From Burkholderiaceae bacterium (GTDB taxonomy: Bacteria; Pseudomonadota; Gammaproteobacteria; Burkholderiales; Burkholderiaceae_C), in contig JAQUDN010000006.1 of assembly GCA_028685665.1 (NCBI GenBank), positions 1 to 43,273 on the forward strand: a stretch of DNA of 43,273 nt, written 5' to 3'. Shown here one piece after another: positions 8,304-16,739 of this stretch (the first letter of the stretch is position 1; every line of letters starts with the position of its first letter). The notes beneath the pieces were generated by a model. That model was given only the letters and a program-made list of their open reading frames with translations. It had not been told where the DNA came from and ran no database searches. A program made the position numbers and the translations under genes.

Positions 8304-8338
8304 TAAAAAGCAAGCGCCTGCCACGAAGGGCAGGCGCT
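8304..8338 (-). terminator. Rho-independent terminator of maeB
   Basis: A perfect 10-bp inverted repeat, AGCGCCTGCC at 8313-8322 and GGCAGGCGCT at 8329-8338, with a 6-nt loop. Read on the minus strand it is followed by TGCTTTTTA (about 8304-8312). It lies about 50 bp after the maeB stop and before the divergently placed end of the RNase gene region. Confidence 0.85.
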
Positions 8339-8389
8339 GCGAGCGGGGCAGGCCGCAGTGTGCGGCCTTGTGCAGAGGGGCCAGGGCGG

Positions 8390-10702
8390 TCAGCGGGAGG
8401 CGTTGGCGTCGGCCACCGTCAGGGCCGTCATGTTCACAATGCGCCGCACCGTGGTGCTGGCCGTCAGGATGTGCACCGGCTGGGCCGCCCCCAGCAGCAC
8501 CGGGCCAATCGCAATATTGCCGCCCGCTGCCGTCTTGAGCAGGTTGTAGGAGATGTTTGCGGCATCGATGTTGGGCAGCACCAGCAAATTGGCATCGCCG
8601 CTCAGGGTGCTGTGGGGCATCAGTGCCATGCGCGCATTGCCATCCAGGGCCACATCGCCGTGCATCTCCCCATCCACCTCCAGCCAGGGGGCCTGCACCC
8701 GCAGCAGCTCCAGGGTCTGGCGCATCTTCACCGCGCTGGGCTGGTTGCTGGAGCCAAAGTTGGAGTGGCTCAGCAGCGCCGCCTTGGGCTTGATGCCAAA
8801 GCGCAGCATTTCCTCGGCCGCCATCACCGTGATCTCGGCCAGTTGCTCGGCCGTGGGGTCGTAGTTGACGTGGGTATCGACCAGGAACACCTGGCGGTCG
8901 GGCAGCATCAGCCCATTCATGCAGGCGAAGGTGCTCACCCCCGCCCGCTTGCCAATCACCTGGTCCATGTAATTCAAGTGCAGCGCCGTATGGCCCCAGG
9001 TGCCAGCGATCAGCCCATCGACCTCGCCCTTGTGCAGCAGCATGGCGCCGATCAGCGACAGGCGCCGGCGCATCTCGATCTTGGCGATCGGGGCCGTCAC
9101 GCCTTTGCGCTCGGTCATGCGGTGGTAGGTCTGCCAGAAGTCGCGGTAGCGGTGGTCGTTCTCCACGTTGACCACGTCGTAGTCCACGCCTTCCTTCAGG
9201 CGCAGGCCGAATTTCTCCACGCGCTGGGCGATCACGGCGGGGCGGCCGATCAGGGTGGGGCGGGCGATTTTTTCATCGACCACGATCTGCGCGGCCCGCA
9301 GCACGCGTTCTTCTTCGCCCTCGGCATAGGCCACGCGCTTCTTGGTGCCGGCCTTGGCGGCGGTGAAGATGGGCTTCATCGTCGTGCCCGAGGCGTAGAC
9401 AAAGCTTTGCAGCTGTTCGCGGTAGGCATCCATGTCGGCAATCGGGCGCAGGGCCACGCCGCTGTCGGCCGCCGCCTGGGCCACGGCGGGCGCGATCATG
9501 ATCATCAGGCGCGGATCGAAGGGCTTGGGGATCAGGTATTCCGGCCCGAACGCCAGGGGCTCGCCCACGTAGGCCGCCGCCACCACTTCGCTTTGCTCGG
9601 CCTGCGCCAGCTCGGCAATGGCGTGCACGGCCGCGATCTCCATCTCCAGCGTGATGGTGGTGGCCCCGCTGTCCAGGGCCCCGCGGAAGATGTACGGAAA
9701 GCACAGGACGTTGTTGACCTGGTTGGGGTAGTCGGTGCGTCCGGTGGCCATGATGGCGTCGTCGCGCACGGCCTTGACGTCTTCGGGCAGGATTTCCGGG
9801 TTGGGGTTGGCCAGGGCGAAGATCAAGGGGCGCGCAGCCATGCTGGCGACCATGTCCTGCTTGAGCACCCCGCCGGCCGACAGGCCCAGGAACACGTCGG
9901 CCCCGGCGATGACTTCACGCAGCGTGCGGGCCTCGGTTTTCTGGGCGAAGACGATCTTGTCTTCGTCCATGAGTTCGGTCCGGCCTTCGTAGACCACGCC
10001 GGCCAAGTCGGTGACCCAGATGTTTTCGCGCGGGATGCCCAGCTTGACCAGCAGGCCCAGGCAGGCCAGCGCGGCAGCACCGGCGCCCGAGGTGACCAGC
10101 TTGATGGTCTTGGGGTCTTTGCCCGCGACCTTCAGGCCATTGAGGATGGCCGCGCCCACGGTGATGGCGGTGCCGTGCTGGTCGTCGTGAAAGACCGGGA
10201 TCTTCATGCGCTCGCGCAGCTTGCGCTCGATGTAGAAGCAGTCGGGGGCCTTGATGTCTTCGAGGTTGATGCCGCCGAAGGTGGGCTCCAGGGCGGCGAT
10301 GATTTCGACGAGTTTCTCGGGGTCTTTCTCGTTGATTTCGATGTCGAAAACGTCGATGCCGGAGAACTTCTTGAACAGGACGGCCTTGCCTTCCATGACG
10401 GGTTTGCCCGCCAGGGCGCCGATGTCGCCCAGGCCCAGCACCGCGGTGCCGTTGGTGATGACGCCCACCAGGTTGCCGCGGCTGGTGTACTTGAAGGCGG
10501 CGTTGGGATCCTTGACGATTTCTTCGCAGGGGGCGGCTACGCCGGGCGAGTAGGCCAGGGCCAGGTCGTGCTGGTTGATCAGCTGCTTGGTGGCAGCGAT
10601 GGCGATCTTGCCGGGTTTGGGGAACTCGTGGTATTCGAGAGCGGCACGGCGCAGTTCTGCGCGTTTTTCAGTGTGGTTGGGGGCCGTGGTGTTCTCGGGC
10701 AT
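8390..10702 (-). CDS. maeB: NADP-dependent malic enzyme with C-terminal phosphotransacetylase domain (MaeB type)
   Basis: 770 residues from the ATG at 10702; a TTG one codon upstream is less likely. It decarboxylates malate to pyruvate with NADP, feeding gluconeogenesis and NADPH supply. The malic N-domain (about 20-150) contains [13 protein letters not shown] and [20 protein letters not shown]. The NAD(P)-binding domain (about 160-400) contains [16 protein letters not shown] and [12 protein letters not shown]. The phosphotransacetylase-like domain (about 430-770) is usually regulatory, binding acetyl-CoA, rather than catalytic. It is transcribed alone, with its own terminator downstream and a 219-bp divergent spacer upstream. 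Confidence 0.96.
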   Translation of the reverse strand: MPENTTAPNHTEKRAELRRAALEYHEFPKPGKIAIAATKQLINQHDLALAYSPGVAAPCEEIVKDPNAAFKYTSRGNLVGVITNGTAVLGLGDIGALAGKPVMEGKAVLFKKFSGIDVFDIEINEKDPEKLVEIIAALEPTFGGINLEDIKAPDCFYIERKLRERMKIPVFHDDQHGTAITVGAAILNGLKVAGKDPKTIKLVTSGAGAAALACLGLLVKLGIPRENIWVTDLAGVVYEGRTELMDEDKIVFAQKTEARTLREVIAGADVFLGLSAGGVLKQDMVASMAARPLIFALANPNPEILPEDVKAVRDDAIMATGRTDYPNQVNNVLCFPYIFRGALDSGATTITLEMEIAAVHAIAELAQAEQSEVVAAAYVGEPLAFGPEYLIPKPFDPRLMIMIAPAVAQAAADSGVALRPIADMDAYREQLQSFVYASGTTMKPIFTAAKAGTKKRVAYAEGEEERVLRAAQIVVDEKIARPTLIGRPAVIAQRVEKFGLRLKEGVDYDVVNVENDHRYRDFWQTYHRMTERKGVTAPIAKIEMRRRLSLIGAMLLHKGEVDGLIAGTWGHTALHLNYMDQVIGKRAGVSTFACMNGLMLPDRQVFLVDTHVNYDPTAEQLAEITVMAAEEMLRFGIKPKAALLSHSNFGSSNQPSAVKMRQTLELLRVQAPWLEVDGEMHGDVALDGNARMALMPHSTLSGDANLLVLPNIDAANISYNLLKTAAGGNIAIGPVLLGAAQPVHILTASTTVRRIVNMTALTVADANASR

Positions 10703-10921
10703 CAAGCGTCTCCAGCTTTCAGAAAGTGCCGGGCCCGCGGTTGATCTGCTCCGGGCGGGCCGTCAGCTATAGGTAAGAGAAGAACATTGTAGTGGCCGGC
10801 TGTTCGTAAAAACCCTGACCAGTGAATGTCCGTACGGTGCGATCCACGCTGGGGGCTCCAGCCCGGGGTGTCGCGCGCACCAGGCCCTGCCGCGGGATCG
10901 CTTTTTGCTTGCTTCCTGGGC
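10703..10921. promoter_or_regulatory. Divergent spacer between maeB and the ureidoglycolate lyase gene
   Basis: 219 bp with no convincing gene. The centre (10765-10800) is AT-richer than its surroundings. On the minus strand a TACAAT word near 10790 could be a maeB -10 element, but no well-spaced -35 was found. The lyase frame could be read back to 10826, but family length favours the ATG at 10922. Confidence 0.3.
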
Positions 10922-11443
10922 ATGCACCTTTTTCCTTCTTCCGTTGCGGGGGGCGTCCTGGCCCCGGTTCCGCTGACCCCGCAGGCCTTTCTTCCCTTTG
11001 GGACGGTCCTTCAGGCCCCGCCATCGCCAGGCCGTGCGATCAACCAGGGCAGCGCCGAGCGCTTCGATCTGGTGGACGATCTGCAGCTGGCGTCCCAGGG
11101 CGGGCGGGCCCAACTGGCCTTGTTTCGGGCTCAGGCCCGCCGTTTTCCCCTGGGGGTGCAGGAGATGGAATGCCACCGGCTCGGCAGCCAGACCTTTGTG
11201 CCTCTGGGCCTGCTGCGCTTTGTCATCGTGGTGGCGGTGGCGGGCTCTCCCCCCGGGGCGGCAGACCTCCACGCCTTCGTGGCGAACGGGCGCCAGGGCA
11301 TCACCCTGGCCCCGGGCACATGGCACCATGCGCTGCTGGCGGTGGATGCCGGGGATTTCGTGGTCGTCGAGCGTGCCGCCGCTTCGGTGGATTGCGACAT
11401 CGTCCGGCTCCCGGCCCCCCGGCAGGTCATCTGGGAGGCCTGA
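10922..11443 (+). CDS. allA: Ureidoglycolate lyase (AllA family)
   Basis: 173 residues from the ATG at 10922, the typical AllA length; an in-frame ATG at 10826 would add 32 residues without family character. AllA cleaves (S)-ureidoglycolate to glyoxylate and urea, the last step of allantoin breakdown. Visible signatures are PLTPQAFLPFG, INQGSAERFDL, ECHRLGSQTFVPLG, and GTWHHALLAVDAGDFVVVER, which holds the cupin-like His pair. It is convergent with the amidase (13-bp gap) and adjacent to the transporter/M20 hydrolase cluster, consistent with ureide use. No allantoinase or glyoxylate gene is in the window. Confidence 0.87.
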   Translation: MHLFPSSVAGGVLAPVPLTPQAFLPFGTVLQAPPSPGRAINQGSAERFDLVDDLQLASQGGRAQLALFRAQARRFPLGVQEMECHRLGSQTFVPLGLLRFVIVVAVAGSPPGAADLHAFVANGRQGITLAPGTWHHALLAVDAGDFVVVERAAASVDCDIVRLPAPRQVIWEA

Positions 11444-11456
11444 GCGGGGACCTGCC

Positions 11457-12641
11457 TCAGCCGGCGGCGGCCAGGCGCTCGGCCAGCGCGATCAGGGACC
11501 GGTCGCTGCCGGCCGGCCCCAGGAGCGACAGGCCCAGGGGGGCGCCTTCGCGCTGGGCCAGGGGCATCGACAACTGCGGAAAACCCGCCAGCCCGGCAAT
11601 GCAGAGCATCTGGATGGACCGGTTGCGGTAGTCCTCCAGGCTGCTTTCGGATGCGGTGCGCAGGGGGGCTATATCGGGCATCGTCGGCAGGATCAGCACG
11701 CCATCGTGGCCCAGCAAGGCGGCCAGGTGCGCACGGAAACGCGCACGGAACGCGTGGGCGGCCGTGGCCTGGGCATCCGTCACGTCGCGCGACCAGGCAA
11801 AGCGCTCGGCCACGCCCGGGCCCAGCGGAGGCGCAAAGCGGGTGATCAGGGGGCCGTCGGTCATCCAGGCTTCACGGCCCTGCACGCAGCGGAAGTGCCA
11901 GTACATGGCTTCGAAGGAATCCAGCGCGGCGTGGACCGCCTGGGGGGCGCCCCAGCATTGGATGGCGCGTTGCACCGGACCTTCCAGCGCGGCGGACACC
12001 GGGGGGGCGACCAGCTCCCAGACATCGGTGGGCCACAACAGGCGCGGTGAGGCGGGCAGCGGGGCGGGGTCGGCGTCCAGCAGCACATCGGCCACGCGCG
12101 CAAACGTCTGCACCTCCCGGGCGAACCAGCCGCAGGTGTCCAGGCTGGGCGCCAGGTCCAGTGCGTCTTCCAGGCTGACCCGCCCATGTGTCGGGCGCAG
12201 GCCATACAGGCCGCAGTGGTTGGCGGGGGCGCGCACCGACCCACCGGTGTCCGTGCCCAGCGCGAAATCACACAGCCCCGAAGACACGGCCGAGGCCGAT
12301 CCCGAGGACGATCCGCCGGTGATCCGCTCGGGTGCAGCGCCGTTGAGCGGGGCCCCAAAGTGGGCGTTGTTGCCGTTCATCGAAAACGCGAGCTCATCCG
12401 TGACGGTCTTGCCCACCAGGCGGGCCCCGGCGTCCAGCAAGGCCTGTACCGTGGGCGCCGTGCGTGCCTTGATGCCGGACTGGGCCAGCACCACCGGGCT
12501 GCCGCCCCCTGTGGGGTAGCCTGCCACGTCAAACAGGTCTTTCACGCCAAAGCACAGCCCGCTCAGCGGACCGGTGCCGGCATGGGCCACCGGCGCGGGG
12601 GGGTAGGGCACAAAGGCGTGGGCGGGGTCGTGCAGGGGCAT
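11457..12641 (-). CDS. Amidase-signature family hydrolase
   Basis: 394 residues, on the short side for the family (usually 430-500). The Ser-cisSer-Lys triad is present: GVKDLFDVAG (K34), GGSSSGSASA (109-118) and GTDTGGSVR (nucleophile S135). The family hydrolyses carboxamides, allophanate, indoleacetamide, oxamate and similar substrates, and the sequence alone does not settle which. It is the last gene of a minus-strand operon, 13 bp after an ABC transporter ATPase gene, so it likely acts on the imported compound or on an intermediate formed by the divergent M20 hydrolase. There is no signal peptide; cytoplasmic. Confidence 0.85.
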   Translation of the reverse strand: MPLHDPAHAFVPYPPAPVAHAGTGPLSGLCFGVKDLFDVAGYPTGGGSPVVLAQSGIKARTAPTVQALLDAGARLVGKTVTDELAFSMNGNNAHFGAPLNGAAPERITGGSSSGSASAVSSGLCDFALGTDTGGSVRAPANHCGLYGLRPTHGRVSLEDALDLAPSLDTCGWFAREVQTFARVADVLLDADPAPLPASPRLLWPTDVWELVAPPVSAALEGPVQRAIQCWGAPQAVHAALDSFEAMYWHFRCVQGREAWMTDGPLITRFAPPLGPGVAERFAWSRDVTDAQATAAHAFRARFRAHLAALLGHDGVLILPTMPDIAPLRTASESSLEDYRNRSIQMLCIAGLAGFPQLSMPLAQREGAPLGLSLLGPAGSDRSLIALAERLAAAG

Positions 12642-12654
12642 GGTGCGTCTTTCT

Positions 12655-13686
12655 TCAAAGGGCCGTGGTGGTCAGGGGGCCGGGTGGGTGGAGGGCCACC
12701 GCGTCCGTGTGCAGGCAGCGCGCACGGTGGCCGGGGGCGATGTCCACCACGGGCGGTTGCTGTGCACGGCAGGCGGCGGTGGCCAGGCCGCAGCGCTCCG
12801 CGAAGGCACAGCCCGGGGGCAGGGCCGACAGGTCGGGCGGGGCTCCGGCAATGGTTTCCAGCGGGGTGCCGCGTGCCATGGCCCCATGGGCGCGGCTCTG
12901 GAGCAGGGCGATGGTGTAAGGGTGGCGGGGGTGGCGAATCAGGTCGCGCGCGCTGCCTTCTTCCACGATGCGGCCCGCATACATCACGGCGATGCGGTCG
13001 GCCACTTCGACGGCGGCGCCGATGTCGTGGGTGACGAAGATCACCGACAGGCCCAGGTCGCGCTGCAGTTCGCGCAGCAACAACAGGATCTGGATCTGCA
13101 CCGTGGCATCCAGCGCGGTGGTCGGCTCGTCGGCCAGCAGCAACTGCGGGCGGCAGGCCAGCGCCAGGGCAATCATGGCGCGCTGGCGCATGCCCCCGGA
13201 CATTTCGTGCGGGTAGGCCTGCAGCCGCCGCTCGGGGCTGGGAATGCGCACCCGCTCGAAGAGCGCCAGCGCCCGCTGCTGCGCTTCGGCGGCCGTCACG
13301 TCTTCATGGCGCCGGATGGATTCCACGATCTGCGCTCCCACGCTGTACACCGGGTCGAGGGCCAGCAAAGGTTCCTGAAAGATCATCGAGGTGACCTTGC
13401 CCCGGTAATCGGCCAGTTGGCGACCGGACAGGGCCAGGAGATCCTGCCCGGCCACGCGCACCTCGCCGCCGAGGCGGGTGCGCCGCTCTGGGTGCAGGCG
13501 CAGCAGGGTGCGCAGCGTGACGCTTTTGCCCGAGCCCGATTCGCCAATCAAGGCCAGCACTTCACCGCGTTGCACCTGCAGGCTGACGCCGCTGACCGCT
13601 TGCACGGGTTTGCGGCCGCCGGTGAAGGTCACGCTCAGGTCGCGCAGGACCACCATGGGCTCGTTGGAGGGGAGAGGGGGGGTCAT
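12655..13686 (-). CDS. Peptide-type ABC transporter ATP-binding protein (DppD/OppD-like)
   Basis: About 343 residues from the ATG at 13686, preferred because GGAG lies 8 nt upstream; an ATG at 13704, 4 bp after the preceding stop, is an alternative. Walker A is GESGSGKS, the signature MSGGMRQR and Walker [13 protein letters not shown]. The C-terminal oligopeptide-ABC extension holds cysteines in [13 protein letters not shown] and AACRAQQP, typical of OppD/DppD proteins, some of which bind an Fe-S cluster there. It pairs with the second ATPase upstream to drive import of a small nitrogenous solute. Confidence 0.92.
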   Translation of the reverse strand: MTPPLPSNEPMVVLRDLSVTFTGGRKPVQAVSGVSLQVQRGEVLALIGESGSGKSVTLRTLLRLHPERRTRLGGEVRVAGQDLLALSGRQLADYRGKVTSMIFQEPLLALDPVYSVGAQIVESIRRHEDVTAAEAQQRALALFERVRIPSPERRLQAYPHEMSGGMRQRAMIALALACRPQLLLADEPTTALDATVQIQILLLLRELQRDLGLSVIFVTHDIGAAVEVADRIAVMYAGRIVEEGSARDLIRHPRHPYTIALLQSRAHGAMARGTPLETIAGAPPDLSALPPGCAFAERCGLATAACRAQQPPVVDIAPGHRARCLHTDAVALHPPGPLTTTAL

Positions 13687-13708
13687 GGGGAGGGTCTCCG
13701 TCATCGGC

Positions 13709-14749
13709 TCAGTCAGATGCGACCAAGGCGTGGGGGGCGTGGGGATGGCCGCTGCCGGGTTCATGCACCAGGCAGGCCGCGACATGGTGGGGGCCGGTGA
13801 CGGTCCGCACCGGGGCCCGCTGCGAACACACCGGCGCCGCCAGCGCGCAGCGGGGGTGGAAGCGGCAGCCCGGCGGTGGGTCGATGGGGTTGGGCGGGTC
13901 CCCTGCGAGCGGGGCGACCTCGGTCCGGTGGTCGGGGTCCATCGACGGCATCGACGAGAGCAGGGCCTTGGTGTAGGGGTGGGCGGGTTGGCGAAACAGC
14001 GTTTCCGAAGGACCGATTTCCGCCACCTGGCCCAGGTACATCACCATCACCCGGTCGCTCATGTAGTGCACCACGTTCAGGTCGTGGCTGATGAACACAT
14101 AGGTCAGGCCGAATTCGGCCTTCAGGTCTGTCAGCAGGTTGAGGACCTGCGCCTCCACGGATTTGTCCAGGGCCGACACCGCTTCGTCCAGGATCACCAT
14201 GCGCGGCTGCAGCGCCAGGGCACGGGCAATGTTCACCCGCTGGCGCTGCCCCCCCGACAGTTCATGCGGGTAGCGTTCGGCGAAACGCCCTGGTGCCAGG
14301 CCCACGCGATCGAGCAGGCTCCGTGCCCGTGCAATGGCCTCGCCCTGGGACACCCCATGCACCTGCGGCCCGAAGGCCACCGAGTCCTCGATGGTCAGGC
14401 GCGGGTTCAGCGAGGCATAGCTGTCCTGGAACACCATCTGCACCTGGCGCCGGAATTCCTTGAGCGGCAGGTCGCGGCTGCCCACCGTGCGGCCGTCGAA
14501 CACGATGTCGCCGGCCGTGGGCTGGATGAGCTTCATCAACAGCCGGGCGGTGGTCGATTTGCCGCAGCCGGATTCGCCGACCACGCCCAGGGTCTCGCCC
14601 TTGAGCACCTCGAAGTCCACCCCGTCCACGGCGTGGACCCAGCCTTTGCCGCGTCCGAGCGCGTCTTTCTTGAGGGGGAAATGCTTGGTCAGCCCCGAGA
14701 TCGTCAGGAGAGGCTGGGCAGGGCCGCCAATGTCGGTGAGGGGGTGCAT
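13709..14749 (-). CDS. Peptide-type ABC transporter ATP-binding protein (DppF/OppF-like)
   Basis: 346 residues. Walker A GESGCGKST, signature ELSGGQRQRVNIARAL and Walker B MVILDEAVSALD are intact. The C-terminal extension with PPGCRFHPRCALAAPVC is typical of DppF/OppF. The N-terminal segment begins MHPLTDIGGPAQPLLTISGLTKHF. It starts 4 bp after the permease gene upstream and is followed closely by the second ATPase gene, so translation is probably coupled. With the two permeases and the binding protein it makes a complete importer. Confidence 0.93.
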   Translation of the reverse strand: MHPLTDIGGPAQPLLTISGLTKHFPLKKDALGRGKGWVHAVDGVDFEVLKGETLGVVGESGCGKSTTARLLMKLIQPTAGDIVFDGRTVGSRDLPLKEFRRQVQMVFQDSYASLNPRLTIEDSVAFGPQVHGVSQGEAIARARSLLDRVGLAPGRFAERYPHELSGGQRQRVNIARALALQPRMVILDEAVSALDKSVEAQVLNLLTDLKAEFGLTYVFISHDLNVVHYMSDRVMVMYLGQVAEIGPSETLFRQPAHPYTKALLSSMPSMDPDHRTEVAPLAGDPPNPIDPPPGCRFHPRCALAAPVCSQRAPVRTVTGPHHVAACLVHEPGSGHPHAPHALVASD

Positions 14750-14753
14750 GGTT

Positions 14754-15659
14754 TCAGCCTTTGTTGTCCATGGCCGACCGCAGGCCGTCCGAGAGAATGT
14801 TGAAGGTGATCGAGGTGATGAAAATCATGAGGCCCGGCAGGGCTGCCACCCAGGGCTGTGCGTAGATGGCCGTGCGCAGGGTGTTGAGCATCAGGCCCCA
14901 TTCGGGCTCCGGGGGCTTGACCCCCAGGCCCAGGAAGGACAGGCCGGAGGCCAGGATCATCGACACCGCGATCAGGCTGGTGGCATAGACAAAGATGGGG
15001 CCCAGCACATTGCCCAGCACATGCACCCGCACGATGGTGAAGGGGCTGGCCCCCGAGGCACGGGCGGCCTCCACGTAGTCCCGGTTGCGCACCTGCGTGG
15101 TCACGCTTTCGGCCACCCGCACGATCTGCGGGATGAACACGATGGTCAGCGAGATCAGCGAATTGACGATGCCCGCCCCCAGAACCCCCGACAGCGCAAT
15201 TGCCAGCAGCACCGACGGAAAGGCGTAGAACACATCCACGGTGCGCATGATCGTCGTATTCACCAGTCCGCCGGCATACCCGGCCACGATGCCGATCACC
15301 GAGCCGACGCAAAAAGCGCACAGCACGGGCGTGATGCCGATGAACAGCGACAGGCGGGCCCCCACGATCAGGCGCGAGAGCATGTCCCGCCCCAGCTCGT
15401 CGCTGCCCAGGGGCAGGCCTTCGGTGCCGATGGGCTTGAGCCGCTTGAGCATGGAGGCTGCATAGGGATCGGCAGGGGCCAGCCACGGGCCGAAGACGGC
15501 CAGGCCGATCAGCAGCAGCACCACCACCGCCGCGCCCACGGCGACGGGGTCGTGCAGGAAGCGCTGCAGGGCCGAGGCCCAGTACCCGCGCGAAGGCGGC
15601 AGGGGGGCCATCGGGGTGTCCGCCGGGGCGGGGGAGGAGGGCGCAGTCAGGGGGGCCAT
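14754..15659 (-). CDS. Peptide-type ABC transporter permease (DppC/OppC-like)
   Basis: 301 residues from the ATG at 15659, which has a GAGGAAG ribosome site about 6 nt upstream. An N-terminal OppC-type helix (GAAVVVLLLIGLAVFGPWLAP) precedes the periplasmic stretch GSDELGRDMLSRLIVGAR, the family hallmark. The BPD_transp_1 domain then contains the cytoplasmic coupling motif EAARASGASPFTIVRVHVLG. About six membrane segments are visible. It follows the partner permease after about 10 bp in the same operon. Confidence 0.93.
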   Translation of the reverse strand: MAPLTAPSSPAPADTPMAPLPPSRGYWASALQRFLHDPVAVGAAVVVLLLIGLAVFGPWLAPADPYAASMLKRLKPIGTEGLPLGSDELGRDMLSRLIVGARLSLFIGITPVLCAFCVGSVIGIVAGYAGGLVNTTIMRTVDVFYAFPSVLLAIALSGVLGAGIVNSLISLTIVFIPQIVRVAESVTTQVRNRDYVEAARASGASPFTIVRVHVLGNVLGPIFVYATSLIAVSMILASGLSFLGLGVKPPEPEWGLMLNTLRTAIYAQPWVAALPGLMIFITSITFNILSDGLRSAMDNKG

Positions 15660-15669
15660 GGGGTCTTCC

Positions 15670-16623
15670 TCAGGTGCGGGCAATGCGGGGATCGAGCAGG
15701 GTCTGCAGCACATCGACCAGCAGGTTGAGCACCACAAAGAACAGGGCCAGCACCAGGATCGTGCCCTGCAGCAGCGGCAGGTCGCGTTGGAAAATGGCCG
15801 AGTTCAGCAGGAAGCCCGTGCCCGGCCACGAAAACACCGTTTCGATCAGGATCGAGCCGCCCAGCAGGTAACCCAGTTGCAGGCCCATCACCGCCAGGGC
15901 GGTGGGGGCGGCGTTCTTCACCATGTGGCGAAACACGCCCAGGTGCGTCAGCCCCTTGGCGCGCAGGCCCACGATGAATTCCTGGTCGAGGATGTCGGAG
16001 ACCAGCGCCCGCACGGTGCGCGCAATGATGCCCATGGGAATCACCGACATCGTGATCGCGGGCAGGACCAGGTACTGCAGATGCTCTCCATCCCAGGCCC
16101 AGTCGCTCGACCCGCCCGGCCCCGCGCCCGTGGCGGGCAGCCACATGAGCTGCGAGCTGAACACGATCACCATCACCATGCCCAGCCAGTAGTGCGGCAC
16201 GCTGACCCCGAGCACCGACAGCATGGAAGCCAGCCGGTCCACCCAGGAATGGCGGAAATAGCCCGCCACAAAGCCGAACAGGCTGCCCAGCACGAAGCCG
16301 ATCAGGGTGGCCACCAGCGCCAGGCGCAGCGTATTGGCCACGGCGGTGAGAACTTCCCCTGCCACGGGCCGGTTGCTGGCAATCGAAACCCCCAGATCAC
16401 CCTGCAGCGCCCGCCAGACCCACAGGGCGAACTGTTCCGGCAAGGACCGGTTGAAACCATACAGCTCGCGCAACTGGGCCTGCAGGTCCGCCGAGGCATC
16501 GGGCGGCAGGATCGACACCAGGGGGTCTCCGGGCGCAAGGTGGACCAGCAAAAAGCACACGAGCGCCACGCCGATCATGATCGGCAGGGCATAGAGAACG
16601 CGGCGAAAGAGGTAGGCGAGCAT
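15670..16623 (-). CDS. Peptide-type ABC transporter permease (DppB/OppB-like)
   Basis: 317 residues from the ATG at 16623; the N-terminus MLAYLFRRVLYALPIMIGVA is standard for DppB. The first membrane helix is followed by a periplasmic region with HLAPGDPLVSILP, then the permease core. The coupling loop is GLRAKGLTHLGVFRHMVKNA, and the end VVLNLLVDVLQTLLDPRI is conserved in the family. It is the first permease gene after the binding-protein gene and is separated from it by an unusually strong hairpin. Confidence 0.94.
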   Translation of the reverse strand: MLAYLFRRVLYALPIMIGVALVCFLLVHLAPGDPLVSILPPDASADLQAQLRELYGFNRSLPEQFALWVWRALQGDLGVSIASNRPVAGEVLTAVANTLRLALVATLIGFVLGSLFGFVAGYFRHSWVDRLASMLSVLGVSVPHYWLGMVMVIVFSSQLMWLPATGAGPGGSSDWAWDGEHLQYLVLPAITMSVIPMGIIARTVRALVSDILDQEFIVGLRAKGLTHLGVFRHMVKNAAPTALAVMGLQLGYLLGGSILIETVFSWPGTGFLLNSAIFQRDLPLLQGTILVLALFFVVLNLLVDVLQTLLDPRIART

Positions 16624-16690
16624 GGCGGCGGGCAGGTGGGGTGGAGGGAACCCGGGCGCCAAACGGCCTCGGGCGCGGGGCGCGCATCAC

Positions 16691-16728
16691 CCTCTGCGGC
16701 GATGCCGGACCCGGCATCGCCGCAGAGG
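16691..16728 (-). promoter_or_regulatory. 18-bp perfect intercistronic hairpin between binding-protein and permease genes
   Basis: CCTCTGCGGCGATGCCGG at 16691-16708 is the exact reverse complement of 16711-16728, with only two bases between; in RNA a few central pairs would open to form the loop. No T-run follows on the minus strand, so it is unlikely to be a plain terminator. In binding-protein transporters such a structure after the first gene commonly protects the upstream message or causes partial termination, giving excess binding protein. That role is inferred here. Confidence 0.75.
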
Positions 16729-16739
16729 CCGGGGCGGGG

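Noticed and set aside
8105-10744. 879-residue plus-strand open frame opposite maeB
   Set aside because: Mirror of maeB with biased composition; no motif or start signal.
10760-10800. Possible seventh copy of the dispersed repeat (CAGCTATAGG)
   Set aside because: Only the AGCTAT word matches; the GCGC halves and the far edge are missing.
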